64,000 nucleotides of DNA, from NCBI GenBank assembly GCA_023548195.1, contig JAJHZJ010000696.1, positions 660,001 through 724,000 on the forward strand, read 5' to 3'. Made by a program: the position numbers and the translations under genes. Within the stretch, counting starts at the first letter, position 1. Each line of letters starts with the position of its first letter. The notes under the pieces were generated by a model. It was not told the origin of the DNA. It worked only from the letters and a program-made list of their open reading frames with translations, and made no database searches. Below are positions 9,713 through 21,417 of the stretch, piece after piece. The stretch is from Bettongia penicillata ogilbyi (taxonomy: Eukaryota > Chordata > Mammalia > Diprotodontia > Potoroidae).

Positions 9713-10577
9713 GAGCACAGAGTGAATTGAATAGGATGGGACCATATCTTAAAAGACATTAAGGTAAATGGTGAGAGAGAAATGTAGTGGGAGGAAAGAG
9801 GGTGAAATGGAATGGGGTAAATTATATCACATTCAAGAGGCAAGCAGGAGACTTTTCAGTGGAGGGAAAAAGAGGAGAGCTGAGAAAAAAAACAAGAAGT
9901 TTACCCTCATCACATTTGACTAAAGGAAGGAATAAAATGCACACTCATTTTGGTATGAAAACCTATCTTACAATACAGGAAAGTGGGGGAGAAGGAGATA
10001 AGCAAGGGCAGGGGGATGATGGGAGGGAGGGCAGTAGGAGGAAGGAGCAATTTGAAGTCAACACTCTTGGGGAGGGACAGGATCAAAAGACAGAATAGAA
10101 ACAATGGGGGGCAGGATAGGATGGAGGGAAATATAGTTAGTCTTACACAACACGACTGTTATCGAAGTCATTTGCAAAACTACCCAGATAGGGCCTATAT
10201 TGAATTGCCTGCCTTCCCAAAGGGAATGGGTGGGGAGGGAGGGATGGGGAGAATTTGGAACTCAAAGTTTTAGGAACAACTGTTTAGTATTGTTGTTGCT
10301 ACTAGGAAATAAGAAATGCAGGTAATGGGGAATAAAAAGTCATCTGGCCCTACAGGACAAAAGAAAAGACAGGGACAAGAGAAGGGAGGGATGATAGAAG
10401 AGAGGGCAGATTGGTGATAGGGAAAATTAGATTACTTGGTGTATTGGGGTGGGGGGAGGGGACAAAAGGGGAGAAAATTTGGACCCCAAAATTTTGTGAA
10501 AATGAATGTAAAAAGTTAAATAAATAAATTTTTATTAAAAAAAAACAAAGAACAAAAAACAATAAAAAAAAAAAAGA

Positions 10578-10592
10578 AAGAAATCAGGTCCT
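10578..10592. repeat. Target-site duplication, 3' copy
   Basis: Identical to 7658-7672. It marks the 3' end of the HAL1 insertion. Confidence 0.9.
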
Positions 10593-10689
10593 GTAAGGCC
10601 AGGACTATTTGATGTCTTCCTTTGTTTCTCTTTTTCTAATATATTGCTTCGCACATAAGCACTTAACAACTGCATTTTCCACATAACTG

Positions 10690-11157
10690 GTGATGTGTTC
10701 AATGATTTTAGAAAAACGTGGAAAGGCTTGCACGAAATAATGAAGAAGAAAATGAGAAGAACCAAGGGAACACTGTAGACAATTACAGTCGTGTTGTTTC
10801 AAGAATGTCTTTGAGCAACAGTCATTTTGACTAATAAATACCCAAATTAACTACAAAGGACATGTGAAGAAAGATGCTATCAGCATCCAGAGAAAGAACT
10901 GATAAATAGAAATATGTATAGAGTGATTTCACATATACAGGCCTATTTGTGTCTCATGGTAGCCATCTCTAAGATGGGGAGAAAGGAAGAAAATAATGAA
11001 AAAAACTGACGTGATAATTCTGTTGTATATTTGAAAGGAATACCAAGTTGTACATGGTAGATTTGCAGTTTCATGTACAATCATCTTCTTTATTATGCTG
11101 TTATGGAAATGCTTGTTTTATTCCATAAATTAAAAATAAAAAAGAATAATAAAAAAA
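10690..11157 (+). mobile_element. 5'-truncated L1 3' end
   Basis: It begins in codons like the ORF2 C-terminus ('gaaaaacgtggaaaggcttg'), passes 'catccagagaaagaactgat' and ends 'tgttatggaaatgcttgttt' plus an A-rich tail. This is the known marsupial L1 3' structure. A short L2-like tail may precede it (10620-10690). Confidence 0.6.
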
Positions 11158-12274
11158 CGGCGTGCCCCTTCAACTACCAAATACTTGTTTTGACCATGTT
11201 TAATGAAAACCTTCCTATAGCAAAATACTTTGTTTACCTTGTTTGAAGGAAACCTTCCTAAAATGTAGCATACACTCCCATGCCTTCTTAACCTGCACTG
11301 AATATAATATAATTCAGCGCACTCAATATAATTCATCACTTCCTTAATGACTCAACGCCATCATTATGAACATCTGATGTTGCAAAAGTGTCCAAGTGTC
11401 CAGATCAGCTCACCTCTACACTAAATTGCTGTCCTTTTAACACTGATATTTTTGTCACTGAACTTAGCATCTAGATGGCAAGAAGAATTAGCTAAAACAG
11501 GAAGTTACCAGATGACATTCTTTTCCTCTGCCTTGCTATCCCACTGTCCTGCATTCCTTCACAAAAGGAGTTGCATGTGGTCCCAGAGTTTCTACCCTGA
11601 GCTGAATTGCTCCACGTGCCAACATAGCAAGTCATGGCACTGATGTTAGCCTGATATTTCCTAAACAATGTTACAAGACTGGAGGCGTGGGATGGCAGGG
11701 GTTGAGGGGATGGCAAAGTTTCACCATAACTGAGAGACCTTTATGATTAATGTTTTTCTTATATACAATCCTAATTCTTACTTAAGGTGAAACTCAAACA
11801 AAAGTGTGGAGATGAAGAGAGAAAAAAAGAAAATGGAGGTGAGATTGAGACATATAAGATGAAATTCCATCTAGCTGGATTCTGTCTAGTCTCTCTGAGG
11901 GACTTGAATTTGGGGCAGGTAAAAGGAGACATGATAAAGACAGCAGGGGACAAGATAAGCTGGCTTTATAGAGGCTCTGTTGGTACACATTAATGTGAAA
12001 TAAGATTGGTTGAGACAAGACTGTTCCAGTATGTGAATGTATTCCACTCCACCTCCCCACCAAGGCGAGTTTTGTGTTCCCATGAAGAAGAGCTCTTTGA
12101 CTTGTGGTTGGTTAGGTAGATGTGACTCTTGACTGACTGAGAGTAAAACAGAAAACGAAAGACAAGGCAGTGAGAGGTACTCAACAGAAAATGAGAGAAG
12201 TCTTCCATTGGAGAATCAGGCATGGGGAAGAAAGTGGAAATCCTACTTTCTTTGATTCTGAACACCTGTCCCCT
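11158..12274. other. Intergenic, no recognised feature
   Basis: Single-copy-looking DNA with no gene, RNA or clear repeat. Small frames on both strands overlap one another and lack protein character. Confidence 0.4.
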
Positions 12275-12478
12275 ACACACACACACACACACACACACAG
12301 ACACACACACACAGACACACACACACACAGACACACACACACGCACGCACACACACACACAGACACACACATGCACACACACACACACACAGACACACAC
12401 ACGCACACACAGACACACACACGCACACACACAGACACACACGCACACACACACGCACACACAGACACACACGCACAC
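12275..12478. repeat. (CA)n microsatellite with GACA/GCAC variants
   Basis: About 200 bp of ca repeats with regular 'cagaca' and 'cgcaca' interruptions. Every frame is open through it, giving artefactual His/Thr- and Cys/Val-rich open frames. Confidence 0.97.
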
Positions 12479-13519
12479 TGGAGTAAGAGTAAACACATTA
12501 GGTGAGTCTGTTCTCCCCACTGGCTGAGCTAAGATTTTTCACATCTCCCTGATGGTACAGGGTGTCATCAGCTTGTCTGTCCTTCAAAAGACCTCCAAAC
12601 TCACTTGAGCAGGATGACTCCACTTGTATATTTGAGATATGTCTATGTTTTCCTCCCTGAAATTAGATCTTCATCTATGAATTTCCATCTATTTTTATCT
12701 ATCTGGATATTGGTCATGGGATTGTATGGATCACATAGACAAGCATCTGCTTATACTTTTGCCCCTGGTGACATGGGATCATAGATCTAGTATCAGGAGA
12801 TACCATAAAGATCACCTCCTCTGGGAAAGCATATTTTAAAAGTAAAGAAAACCTTTGTTTAGAAAATATTAAGGAATACCATTTCTCTAACCTAATAAGG
12901 GACTTTTTCCATATTTCTTTGTTCAAAAATGGGATAGACTTTTTTTTAAAGTCTTTCATAAAGAACATCGATTAAGGATGGGAACCAAAATTTAGAAAGA
13001 AGATTCCTCTAGCTTATCTAGATAAGATCATAAACTTTACTGAAATGATGAAGATACACTCACCTAAAAGTAGCTTCCTCTTCTCTGACCCCTGAATATA
13101 TTGGCCTGGGACCCAACCAAGGAAATTGCCTCTACTCCATTCAAAGGTAGACACCTTCTGGTCTCCCCTGTGGAAGAGATTCTCAGATGTCAGCTCTGGG
13201 AGGAGTCCCATAGACTCCTTAAAGGGAGTGGTCTCAGAGAGAATGGGATGGTGACTTACTTAATCAATTCTTCTGGAATGTTAATCCACAACTGTATTTT
13301 TATGTATTGCGATTTTCTCTTTCAGGTTTTCTGTAAATGTTGTCTAAGATGGTCTTGGGGCAGAGACATGTTGGAGCACAAGAACAAACTTTATTATTTT
13401 GGACATTTCTTTCTCTAAGTCAGAAATTACTTGGATCTTAATGTTAAATTAACCAAAAATGTTTCTGGCAGACTTGTATCTAAAATACATAGTGCTATGT
13501 TATTTTTTTCTTCTTCCAC
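12479..13519. other. Intergenic with one possible MIR3-like scrap
   Basis: Text near 12774-12850 ('gggatcatagatctagtatc') resembles a MIR3/THER-type repeat in poor condition. Otherwise no feature is recognised. Confidence 0.35.
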
Positions 13520-13640
13520 GAGTCCCATTTTACAGGAAAATAAGACCTAGAGAGATTAAGTGACTTACTCAAGCTCACCCAGATAGTAAGTGTCAGGGTT
13601 CTCTGGCTCCAAGGGCCCCTCATTGCCCCTCTACTCTACC
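13520..13640 (-). mobile_element. CORE-SINE fragment
   Basis: 'cccattttacaggaaaataa' and 'aagtgacttactcaagctca' form the reversed core. From 13641 to 14011 I see nothing recognisable. Confidence 0.5.
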
Positions 13641-14011
13641 AACCCTTTACATCTTCTTTTCATTTTGAGGGGGTATATTTGGGTGCTTGCAGGGAAATGA
13701 GACTTCGTTGGAGAAGGAAGTAACATTAAGTAATTATTGCTCTTCTCCATGCTTCTTTTTAACTTAGAAGATCATAGGTTTGTGTGAGCCTTTTTTGGTG
13801 ATGATGGTGGGCATGGAGCTGCTTTATATACAAATCCTCAGACAACTGGATTTCTCCAGCTGTGCTTAGTCCTGAGATGATACCAAAGATCATCAGGCTG
13901 GGCCTAATGAGCCATCTAAAAGCACTTTGTTTAAAAGTGAAACCAGAGGAGATCATGGATGTTTGAAAATATTATTTGGTCCCTGACACATATGAGCACA
14001 AAAGATAACAT

Positions 14012-14250
14012 GACAGTGGAAAGAGTGTTGGATTTGGAGTTAAAAAAGACATAGATTCAAATCCTGCCTCTGACCCTCCCCACGTGTTTCAATTAACATT
14101 TTGGTCTCAGTTTCTTTACCTATAAAATGGGAATAAAAATAGTACCTACTACAGGGTGTTGTGTCAAATGAAATAATTTATGTGAGGAACTTTGAAAACT
14201 TTAAAGCACCATATAAATACTAGATTTTTATTGTTATTATCATTAGTACT
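14012..14250 (+). mobile_element. CORE-SINE, nearly complete
   Basis: Head 'agattcaaatcctgcctctg', core 'ctcagtttctttacctataa', and 3' end 'ctttaaagcaccatataaat' with a tail 'ttattgttattatcatt'. Confidence 0.7.
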
Positions 14251-14284
14251 CAACCAACTTTCTTCTGTGTGCATATGGTACTGA

Positions 14285-14850
14285 ACACATAAAGTAGAAT
14301 GCTCCTTCATTCATTCATTCAATCAATGAAAAGCAGAAAAGATTTCTTAAGCACTTAACTATATGCCCTGCAAACACTGTTAGGTACAAAGGTACCTAAC
14401 CCTCAAAAAGCTCACCTTATAAAGAAGTTGTTCAGTCCTATTCCACTATCCCTGACCCCATTTGGGATTTTCTTAGCAAAGATATCAGAGTGATTTGCCA
14501 TTTCCTTCTCCAGCTCATTTTACAGATGAGGAAACTGAGGCAAACTTAGTTAAATGATTTGCCCAGGATCACACAGCTAGTAAGTATCTGAGGCTGGATT
14601 TGAATCAGGTCTTCCTGACTGCAGGCACAGTACTCTCTCCACTACATCCCTTGGTTTCCCCCAATGGAGAAGACAACATGTAATTAAATAGGTGCAAGAC
14701 ATACAAAGCTATACAATGGTAATCTCTGAGAATAGTGTCCTAGCAGCCAGGGGAAGTAAGGAAGGTCTCCAGCAGAGGATGAGATTTGTGCTAATACTTA
14801 AAGGAATGCGGAGAAACTAAGAGATGTGTCCTTTCCATTCAGAAGCAACA
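14285..14850 (+). repeat. Old dispersed repeat split by a SINE
   Basis: The 'ttcattcattcattcaatca' start and 'aaaaagctcacc' end at about 14420. The continuation 'ggagaagacaacatgtaatt' begins near 14665. This is a widespread mammalian repeat that I recognise but cannot firmly name. A SINE/RTE interrupts it. Confidence 0.45.
14425..14658 (-). mobile_element. SINE with RTE-type 3' end
   Basis: On plus it reads tail first: 'gttgttcagtcctattccac', 'gccatttccttctccagctc', 'acagatgaggaaactgaggc', then the tRNA-like head. Confidence 0.75.
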
Positions 14851-14964
14851 TAAGCCAAAGTAGGCAGGGACCTTGAGAGTCTTAAGAAAGCAACATATTA
14901 GTAGAGAAAATTGTAGATTGGCACATTCTAGAATTATTCTATTCATAATTATTTTTATTCAAAG

Positions 14965-15290
14965 AGATTATAGAGGCAGATTGGCTCAGTGGATAGAAGA
15001 TATCAAGAAATTCTGTGTTCAGATAGAGCTCCCGAGACTTACTAACCACAATTCTGCAGACAAGTCAGTTACCCTGGCTATGCCTCAATCAACCCACTGG
15101 CCTGGTGGTTATCCTGTTGGACTTAGAGCCAGGAAGACCTGGGTTCAAATCCCTCCTCTGAATTTGCTAGCTATGGGTCTCCAGTTAAGTCAGTGAACCT
15201 CTGAGTTTCAGTTTCCTCAAATGTAAATTGTAACATGAGAAGATAAACTCCAAGCTCCCTTTCAGCTCTAAATATATGATCTATCAAGTC
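14965..15290 (+). mobile_element. Two adjacent CORE-SINEs
   Basis: Heads occur at 14970 ('ggcagattggctcagtggat') and near 15125 ('gccaggaagacctgggttca'). A core and 3' end follow ('ttccctttcagctctaaat'-like text at 15257). The first copy is truncated where the second begins, near 15105. Confidence 0.6.
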
Positions 15291-15447
15291 AGAGATGAGC
15301 CAGGATTGGTGGAGGGAATCCCCACATTGGGAGTTCCCCAGGGCCCGGAAAATCCTGTATTGGTATCTAATATAAAACATGAAACATGGAGTGGCTAATA
15401 ACAACTGTAAGCAATAGGGTAGTCATTTAAAGCCACTTAGTGAAAGC

Positions 15448-15675
15448 AAAGGAGGTAGCTAGGTGGTATAGTGGAGAGGGCACTGGACCTGAGTTTGAAT
15501 CCAGCCTCAGACACTTATAGCTATATGACCCTAGGCAAGTCAATTAACTTCTGTTTGCCTTAATCCAATGAAGAAGGAAATATCAAACCACTCCAGCACC
15601 TTTGCCAAGAAAACCCCATGGACAGTATGATCCATGGGATCATGAAGAGTCAGACATGACTGAACAGTGAAAGCA
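15448..15675 (+). mobile_element. SINE with RTE-type 3' end
   Basis: Head 'ggtagctaggtggtatagtg', B-box-like 'gagtttgaatcc', then 'accactccagcacctttgcc' and the RTE/BovB-like end 'gaagagtcagacatgactga'. Confidence 0.8.
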
Positions 15676-15689
15676 AACCACTTCTAGAA

Positions 15690-16085
15690 AGCAATGAACA
15701 TCTGTTAAGTGCTCACTTTGTGCCAGGCACTGTTTGCTTCTGTGATCAGCGTCACCCCCCTCCTCACCCACCATAGTGCCTCTCCTCCAAATCATCCATA
15801 TAAACTTATCTTACTTATTTTCTCTCCCCCCACGAGAGTGTTAATTCCTTGAGAGCAGAAACAGAGGAGCCAGATGCCAATGGGGAAAGAATGTTAAATA
15901 TGGAGCTGGAGAGCCTAAGTTTGAATTGTAGCTTTATTACTTGGGCAATTATGTGCCTCAGTTTCCTCCTGTAAAAGGAAGTTAGCTGAGGTCCCTTCCA
16001 CTACTAAATTGAAAAATATTTGACTTAGTACTTGTGTTCCTGGTGCCTTGCAAATAGTAGATGCTTAATAAATGCTTAATAACCT
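15690..16085 (+). repeat. L2 3' region split by a SINE
   Basis: L2 text runs to 'ttccttgagagcagaaacag' (about 15866) and resumes at 16022 with 'ccttgcaaatagtagatgct'. The SINE between them is younger than the L2. Confidence 0.6.
15868..16018 (+). mobile_element. CORE-SINE nested in L2
   Basis: 'ggagagcctaagtttgaatt', 'gtgcctcagtttcctcctgt' and 'gaggtcccttccactactaa' follow the family order. Confidence 0.55.
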
Positions 16086-17477
16086 CACAAGATGAACACA
16101 CACATTGTCATCTTTTTGAAGACTCTCTGAATGAGAATCTGCTGATTTTGACAGGAGACACCATAAATTTGGTTACCTAATCCCAAGCCAGTTACTGTTC
16201 AGAAAACGATGAGCTCTGGCGTTCACCTGGGGAGATAAAGCTCAGAGGAAGTCGTTAAATGTTTTAATGCAGCTCATAAAGAAGAAAGAACTGGCCGACC
16301 AACCCACTGGCCATGGCTTTTCTCAGCAAAACAGGGTGTACTCCTGCAGGAGCCTCTTCTAACAAGATTTGCTTGGTTTAGCCATTGGCATCATTAAGAC
16401 TTTGTGGTCTTTCTTGAATTCAGATAGAGTTCTGTTGACACAGAGTCTTTGGAAACTCCCTCAGTGGGCAACTGACATTTCCTTACTTCTAGTGGAAGTA
16501 GATGGGAGCAGATTGGCTGGTGATGACAGAGGAGTGGAATCTTCTCTGACTCAGCTCTCAGTGGTGGCGTCAGGGGTGGGCTGTGGTGGTGTCCATCCCA
16601 TGGGAAAAGGGCTGCCTCTCTGAAAGCCCCAAATCCATTTCCCTCCTGGGGTGAGTCCAAGGGCTTCTGGCAGACCTGAAGGATGGAGACCTTGAAGTGG
16701 TCTATCCCTGATGTGAAATGACAGGAGGTTGCCTCTCCAATAACCCCTTTTGTCTCCTTTCTGAAGGGAATCCAAGTCCTTCAGGTAATAATTTAAGGCT
16801 AGAGATTCGGATAGCATAGAAAGGAGAATTGTATCAAATTGTATCAAATCCTTTTGGGTGATTGTAAGTCTTTTGTGTCAACTGCATTCTGTCTGAAGAA
16901 TGAAATAAAGGTCATACTGTAGCCAATAAGAACAGTTACTACTTTCCCACATCTATGGAAACCTAAAGAGTAGCTATCTCCTGAGGTAGCCAGAGAAGAC
17001 TCTGAGCTGGGAGAAAACGAGCCAACGAGATGGTGCTTAGGGATGTGGGGGCTATGGATGACAGTGGAAAAAGGGAAAGTGAAGTGGGTTTGGGTGGGAG
17101 AGGAATAATATGAAGAGGAAGAAGAAAAGCAAAAGGAGGAAGGTGGAAATTCCCAGATCCACATGCTGCTCTGGTCCATGTTGGTTCTTTTTTCCCAAGT
17201 CCAATGAGCTATACACAGAAGCATCTTTCCACTCTTCTTTGGTGATCCATGTGGGCTAGTGAACTCTGTGATGACTCCATCAACCAACACAATGTTGATA
17301 TAGTGGTTGGGGTCATCCATCAAAGGCAAAGGACTTTGCCTACCTCATTCATGGAATGGCTGGGAGTCTGTGAGCTGGATCTTGTGGATTGCTCCTTGGG
17401 TAGAGCTCATGTTCCCCACTTACACAGTGAAAACATACTTGTGATCTTGCTGATCCAGTCACCACTCTACTACAATT
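16086..17477. other. Repeat-poor intergenic block
   Basis: I recognise no repeat or gene in about 1.4 kb. A 161-codon minus frame (16844-17329) has no domain or compositional support. This may be single-copy DNA worth a conservation check. Confidence 0.4.
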
Positions 17478-17665
17478 AAATAATGATAATACATGATAAC
17501 TAGTACCATTATAATCATCATTGCCCTCATTTTATAACACTTTAATGTTTGCAAAACACTTTACAAATAGTATTTCACTTGATCCTCACAGCCCTGAGAA
17601 GCAGGTGCTATTATTAATTCCATTTTACAAATGGGTAAATTGAGGCACGAAGTTATTTTGGTTTT
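17478..17665 (-). mobile_element. CORE-SINE
   Basis: 'aatgtttgcaaaacacttta', 'cacttgatcctcacagccct' and 'ccattttacaaatgggtaaa' form the reversed family. A T-run follows at 17744-17757. Confidence 0.7.
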
Positions 17666-17759
17666 TTTTCAGTGGTAAGATTCAATATGAGACAACTTCT
17701 GGACTTGAAGTCCAGATACATACTCCTGATACATAGACCAGGCTTTTTTTTTTTTTTTG

Positions 17760-18364
17760 GATCCCACAGGTGTTGGTCTCCAGTACTTTCCATTAAATAA
17801 TACATCTTATCCCTTTCAGAAGCCTGATAGTCTGAGAGGAATTCTGGTGTGTGCTCATCCATCTTCTACTGAGTCTTCCTCAGTATGGCAGGAGTTCCTT
17901 CTTGAGACTAATCCTCACTTGAATTTATCTTTGGGGTCTATAACAAAATATCTTGTCACAATCTCTTAATAGGTGAAACTTTTCTGTACAACCCAGGGAA
18001 ATTTAGCCTCCAGCTGATGCACAGGTGAACATCTAGTTTGACCATAGAGAACCTAGCTTTAGACTGCCTCACAGATAATGTTCCTCTATCTGACCCAGGG
18101 AACATAACCCTCAACTTAGGCACAGAAAAAATGCTCATTTTCGGTGGAGAGAATAAGAAGTCATTTTTCCTTACAGATGAGGTCTCTGATTCTGATGGCA
18201 AAAACCTTGTTCCAGTTTCCCATCAGGTGAGAAATATACATTCAGTTCTGTACCTCAGCCACAGTACTCTGTTAACCCATTTTTTCATTAATGTTTTAAG
18301 TTTGTTTCAGGACTTCTCTGCTACCAAGAGAGGATTGAAATCCAATTCATAGGCACTGTCTCCT
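17760..18364. other. Intergenic, no recognised feature
   Basis: Short frames on both strands lack protein signatures and no clear repeat is visible. Confidence 0.4.
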
Positions 18365-18565
18365 CTCTGAATCTGGAATGAGGAAGACTCATCTTCAGGA
18401 GTTCAAATCTGACCCTAGATACTTACCAGTTGTGTGAGCATAGGAAAGTCACTTAGTCCTGTTTGCCTCAGTCTCCTCATCTGTCAAAAGAACTAAAGAA
18501 GGAAATGGCAAACCACTGTAGCATCTTTGTCAAAGATATTCAATAAATGACTAAACAATGACAAC
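18365..18565 (+). mobile_element. SINE with RTE-type 3' end
   Basis: 'aggagttcaaatctgaccct', 'ctcagtctcctcatctgtca' and 'atggcaaaccactgtagcat', ending in an 'aatgactaaacaatgacaac' tail. Confidence 0.7.
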
Positions 18566-18569
18566 AAAA

Positions 18570-19458
18570 AGAGAAAAAGATTGGGGATGATACTGAAATG
18601 ATTTGAAATATGAAACTGGATAGTGGGAAGGAGTTCAAGATATAGGGAATGACTATTTTTGAGTGAAGTATATGGAAAAGTTCTGCTAGGAGGTGGAAGG
18701 TATAGATATAGGTATATGCAGCTTAAGAAAAAAAGTGATGAGTTTGAACAGCCAGTGTGGAGTTCAATAGAGTCAATTTGAGAGGAATAGAAGTATTGAC
18801 CTGAAGCAATGAGGGCTCTGTTGTCCCTGGATAATGTAATTTTATATTGGACCCATCCACTTGTGTCATTTCTCCAACAGTGTTCAGCAAACACTCAGGA
18901 GCATAGAAGACCAGTGGTGGGAATAACCTCTAGTTTGAGTCTAGAAAGGAAGCAGTGGGAGTAAGCCAACAGGACAAGGGACTCAAGTGAAAGACAATAC
19001 AAAATTGAACCAATTAACCATAGGGTCAAGATTCTGAAGAGCATTTTGTTAATGAGGTCAGAGGGCTAGCCAGAACAGGTTTGTTAGTCTAAGAAAGCAG
19101 GGAGGGGTAAAAGGGACCAGAGGTTGCAAAAAAGAAGAGAACAGGTTGGAAAAGGAGAGCAGGCTGTAAGAACAGGAGGACATAGTTGGAAGAATTTCCT
19201 TGTTGTGGATTATGGAGTTGGAACATTTGTATGTGACAATAGGATCAAGGGGATGACCTTTGGGGGTGTGTGAGGTGGAATGAAAACACAGATGACAGGA
19301 GCTGAGGGAGCGGATAAACTAGACAGTCTGGGGATTTGAGCAGGCATCAACATCAACATTTGAAGTTTGATCCCAAGGGGCAAAAGAGATGGTAAGCCAG
19401 AACTGAACTCTTTGACAAAGGAAGGAGAATGACTTGGGAGAACAAGTACTCAAATTTT
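18570..19458. other. GA-rich stretch, possibly old repeat
   Basis: The purine-rich text with 'ggagttggaacatttgtatg' and similar phrases resembles decayed dispersed repeat DNA. Nothing is firm enough to name, and no gene is seen. Confidence 0.3.
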
Positions 19459-19459
19459 A

Positions 19460-19690
19460 GTTAAATAAATGATAGCTAGTATTCATGCAGTGTTTTTGTT
19501 CTGCAAAGCATAATACACATATTATTGATAACACTCATTTGAAACTCACAACAACCCAGAGTGTTGGGTGCTGTTACTATCATCACCAGATGAGGAAATT
19601 GAGGCAAACAGCATTAAATGACTTGTCCAGGGTTGTATAGCTGGCAAGTACCTGAGGCAATATTCAAATTGGAGTCACCCAAAATGCTGG
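19460..19690 (-). mobile_element. CORE-SINE
   Basis: 'tgatagctagtattcatgca', 'aactcacaacaacccagagt' and 'cagatgaggaaattgaggca' form the reversed family. From 19691 to 20477 no feature is recognised. Confidence 0.7.
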
Positions 19691-20477
19691 AGGCATTCTC
19701 ATGGCATTTCATGTATATCAGTGCTACCCACATATTAATATATAATATAATTAGCATTCCCACTGACCTATTCCCCACAACCTGTAGGTCGAATCCCCTA
19801 GAGGATGACCATACCAGGTTCAAGGTTATCTGTGGTTCTACAATCCTACAACTATAGTTCACAAGCCCCCAACAATATGCTTGATTTTAATAGTTAGCCA
19901 GTGGTCATAATTAGATTGAAGCAAAAAGCATTTGCTGAAATAACAGAACATGAACAGTATTCCCCACTTAAACCTTTCCCACAAGTACACATAGTGTTAA
20001 TGGAAAGGGTGACTATAATGGTAGAGAGAAAAGATATAAAGAATACACTTGGTTAATATAACTCATATCTTGGCACCACAGTGCCCTGATGGATGTCTTT
20101 TCTCTTTGTGGTGTTCCCCTTGGACCTAGTACCTCAGCTAGACAGGTTGATCTGCTGAAATCCTTGGACCTACTCCTCTGCTTGGAGTATCAACCCCTTA
20201 TTGAACAAGTTATTCAAATGATAGATGCCATTGTTGATGGGAATAAGGAGTGAGTAGGAATCCCATCCAACCATGCTGCTCTCTGGAAGAGGTACAGAAG
20301 ATGGGAAAGAGCAATTTACCTCTCAACAGGTGTGTTCTTTCTTCATAACTGGGTCCCTTATTGACTGCAAGATATATGCAGTCAACGCATATTCTCTTTC
20401 CTGCCAGAGATCACTCTCACTACCAATTCTAGGTTGATATTTAAAGGCTACCATCTTGGTTTATTCTTCAGAAAGAA

Positions 20478-20712
20478 CAGTAACATTTATAGAGCTTTAA
20501 GACTTACAAAACACTTCACAGATTTTTATCCTCACAACAACCCTGGGAGGTAAGTGATAGTATGATCCTCATTTTACAGTTGGGGATAAACTGAGGCAGG
20601 CAGAAGTTCAGTGCCTTACCTGGGATTACACAGTTATTACATGTCTGAGGTCATACTGAAACTCAAGTCTTCCTGACTTCAGGTCCAGCACTCTAACCAC
20701 TACCCTGTCCCA
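20478..20712 (-). mobile_element. CORE-SINE, nearly complete
   Basis: 'cctcacaacaaccctgggag', 'tcctcattttacagttgggg' and head 'aagtcttcctgacttcaggt' appear in the reverse orientation. Confidence 0.75.
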
Positions 20713-21417
20713 TTGCTTCTAATTCAGCTATGCTTGAAGGCCTAGAGGACCATGTGGTCTCGAGGTTACAGGTTCCCAACCCCTGTTCTAAATGTTATAA
20801 GCCAATGACTAGAAATTTAATAATTTCATCAGGCTTGATTAAAGAATTTCTTGGGGGTGGAGCCAAGATGGTGAAGTAGAAAGACGTACATACTTTAACT
20901 CTTCCCCCACATCCCATAAAATACCTGTAAAGAAAGACTCTCAACAAATTCTAGAGCAGCAGAAGTCACAGAAAGATGGAGTGGAGGAGATTTCCAGGGT
21001 GACCTGGAAGGCCGATGGGAAAGGTCTGTCACACCAGACATGGAGCAGAACCCAGCCCAGCCTTGGCTGCATGACTCTGGGAGGAGCAGGACTGGAGCAG
21101 GCTTCAGGCACAAAATCCCTGAAAACAGCAGCTATTTATAGATCCCTCAATCCACAGGTGCCAAATGTCAGTGAGAGGGCTTTTTCAACCTGAGCAAGAA
21201 GGCAGCAGAGTCAACCACTGACCCTGGCCCAAGGCAGCAGCAGAGGCTGGGCAGCAGCTGGCATCCATTGTTCCATTGTTGGAGAACTGTGCATAAAGCC
21301 CCTGGGGGAATTGAGCAGCTGACCTGAACCTCAGCCCTGAGCACTCCTGGAGTGAGGAGGAGCACTAAGACCTTCCTCTTTACAAAGGATTTAGAAGTCA
21401 AGTAACTGGCTAGAAAA

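Larger units (their letters stand above)
7673..10577 (+). mobile_element. HAL1 (half-L1) retrotransposon, ORF1 only
   Basis: The element starts at 'aggggtagagccaagatgg', has a GC-rich 5' untranslated region, one L1-type ORF1, a CA repeat, a long GA-rich 3' untranslated region and an A-rich end. It has no ORF2 (no endonuclease or reverse transcriptase), so it depended on L1 enzymes. A perfect 15-bp duplication flanks it, so these are the true ends. A second copy lies at 20852-23429. HAL1 elements are established in mammals, including opossum. Confidence 0.85.

Noticed and set aside
11990..12527. Long frames on both strands over the CA array
   Set aside because: Dinucleotide repeats keep all frames open. 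The products are simple His/Thr or Cys/Val alternations.
15448..15520. tRNA gene-like A and B boxes in SINE heads
   Set aside because: The boxes are the internal promoter of tRNA-derived SINEs, present in dozens of diverged copies. None folds as a full tRNA with an acceptor stem.
16844..17329. 161-codon minus-strand frame
   Set aside because: It contains an odd readable start (NHYINIVLVDGVI) but no recognised family, no intact gene structure, and a Ser/Tyr-rich low-complexity middle. It was kept only as unassigned DNA.
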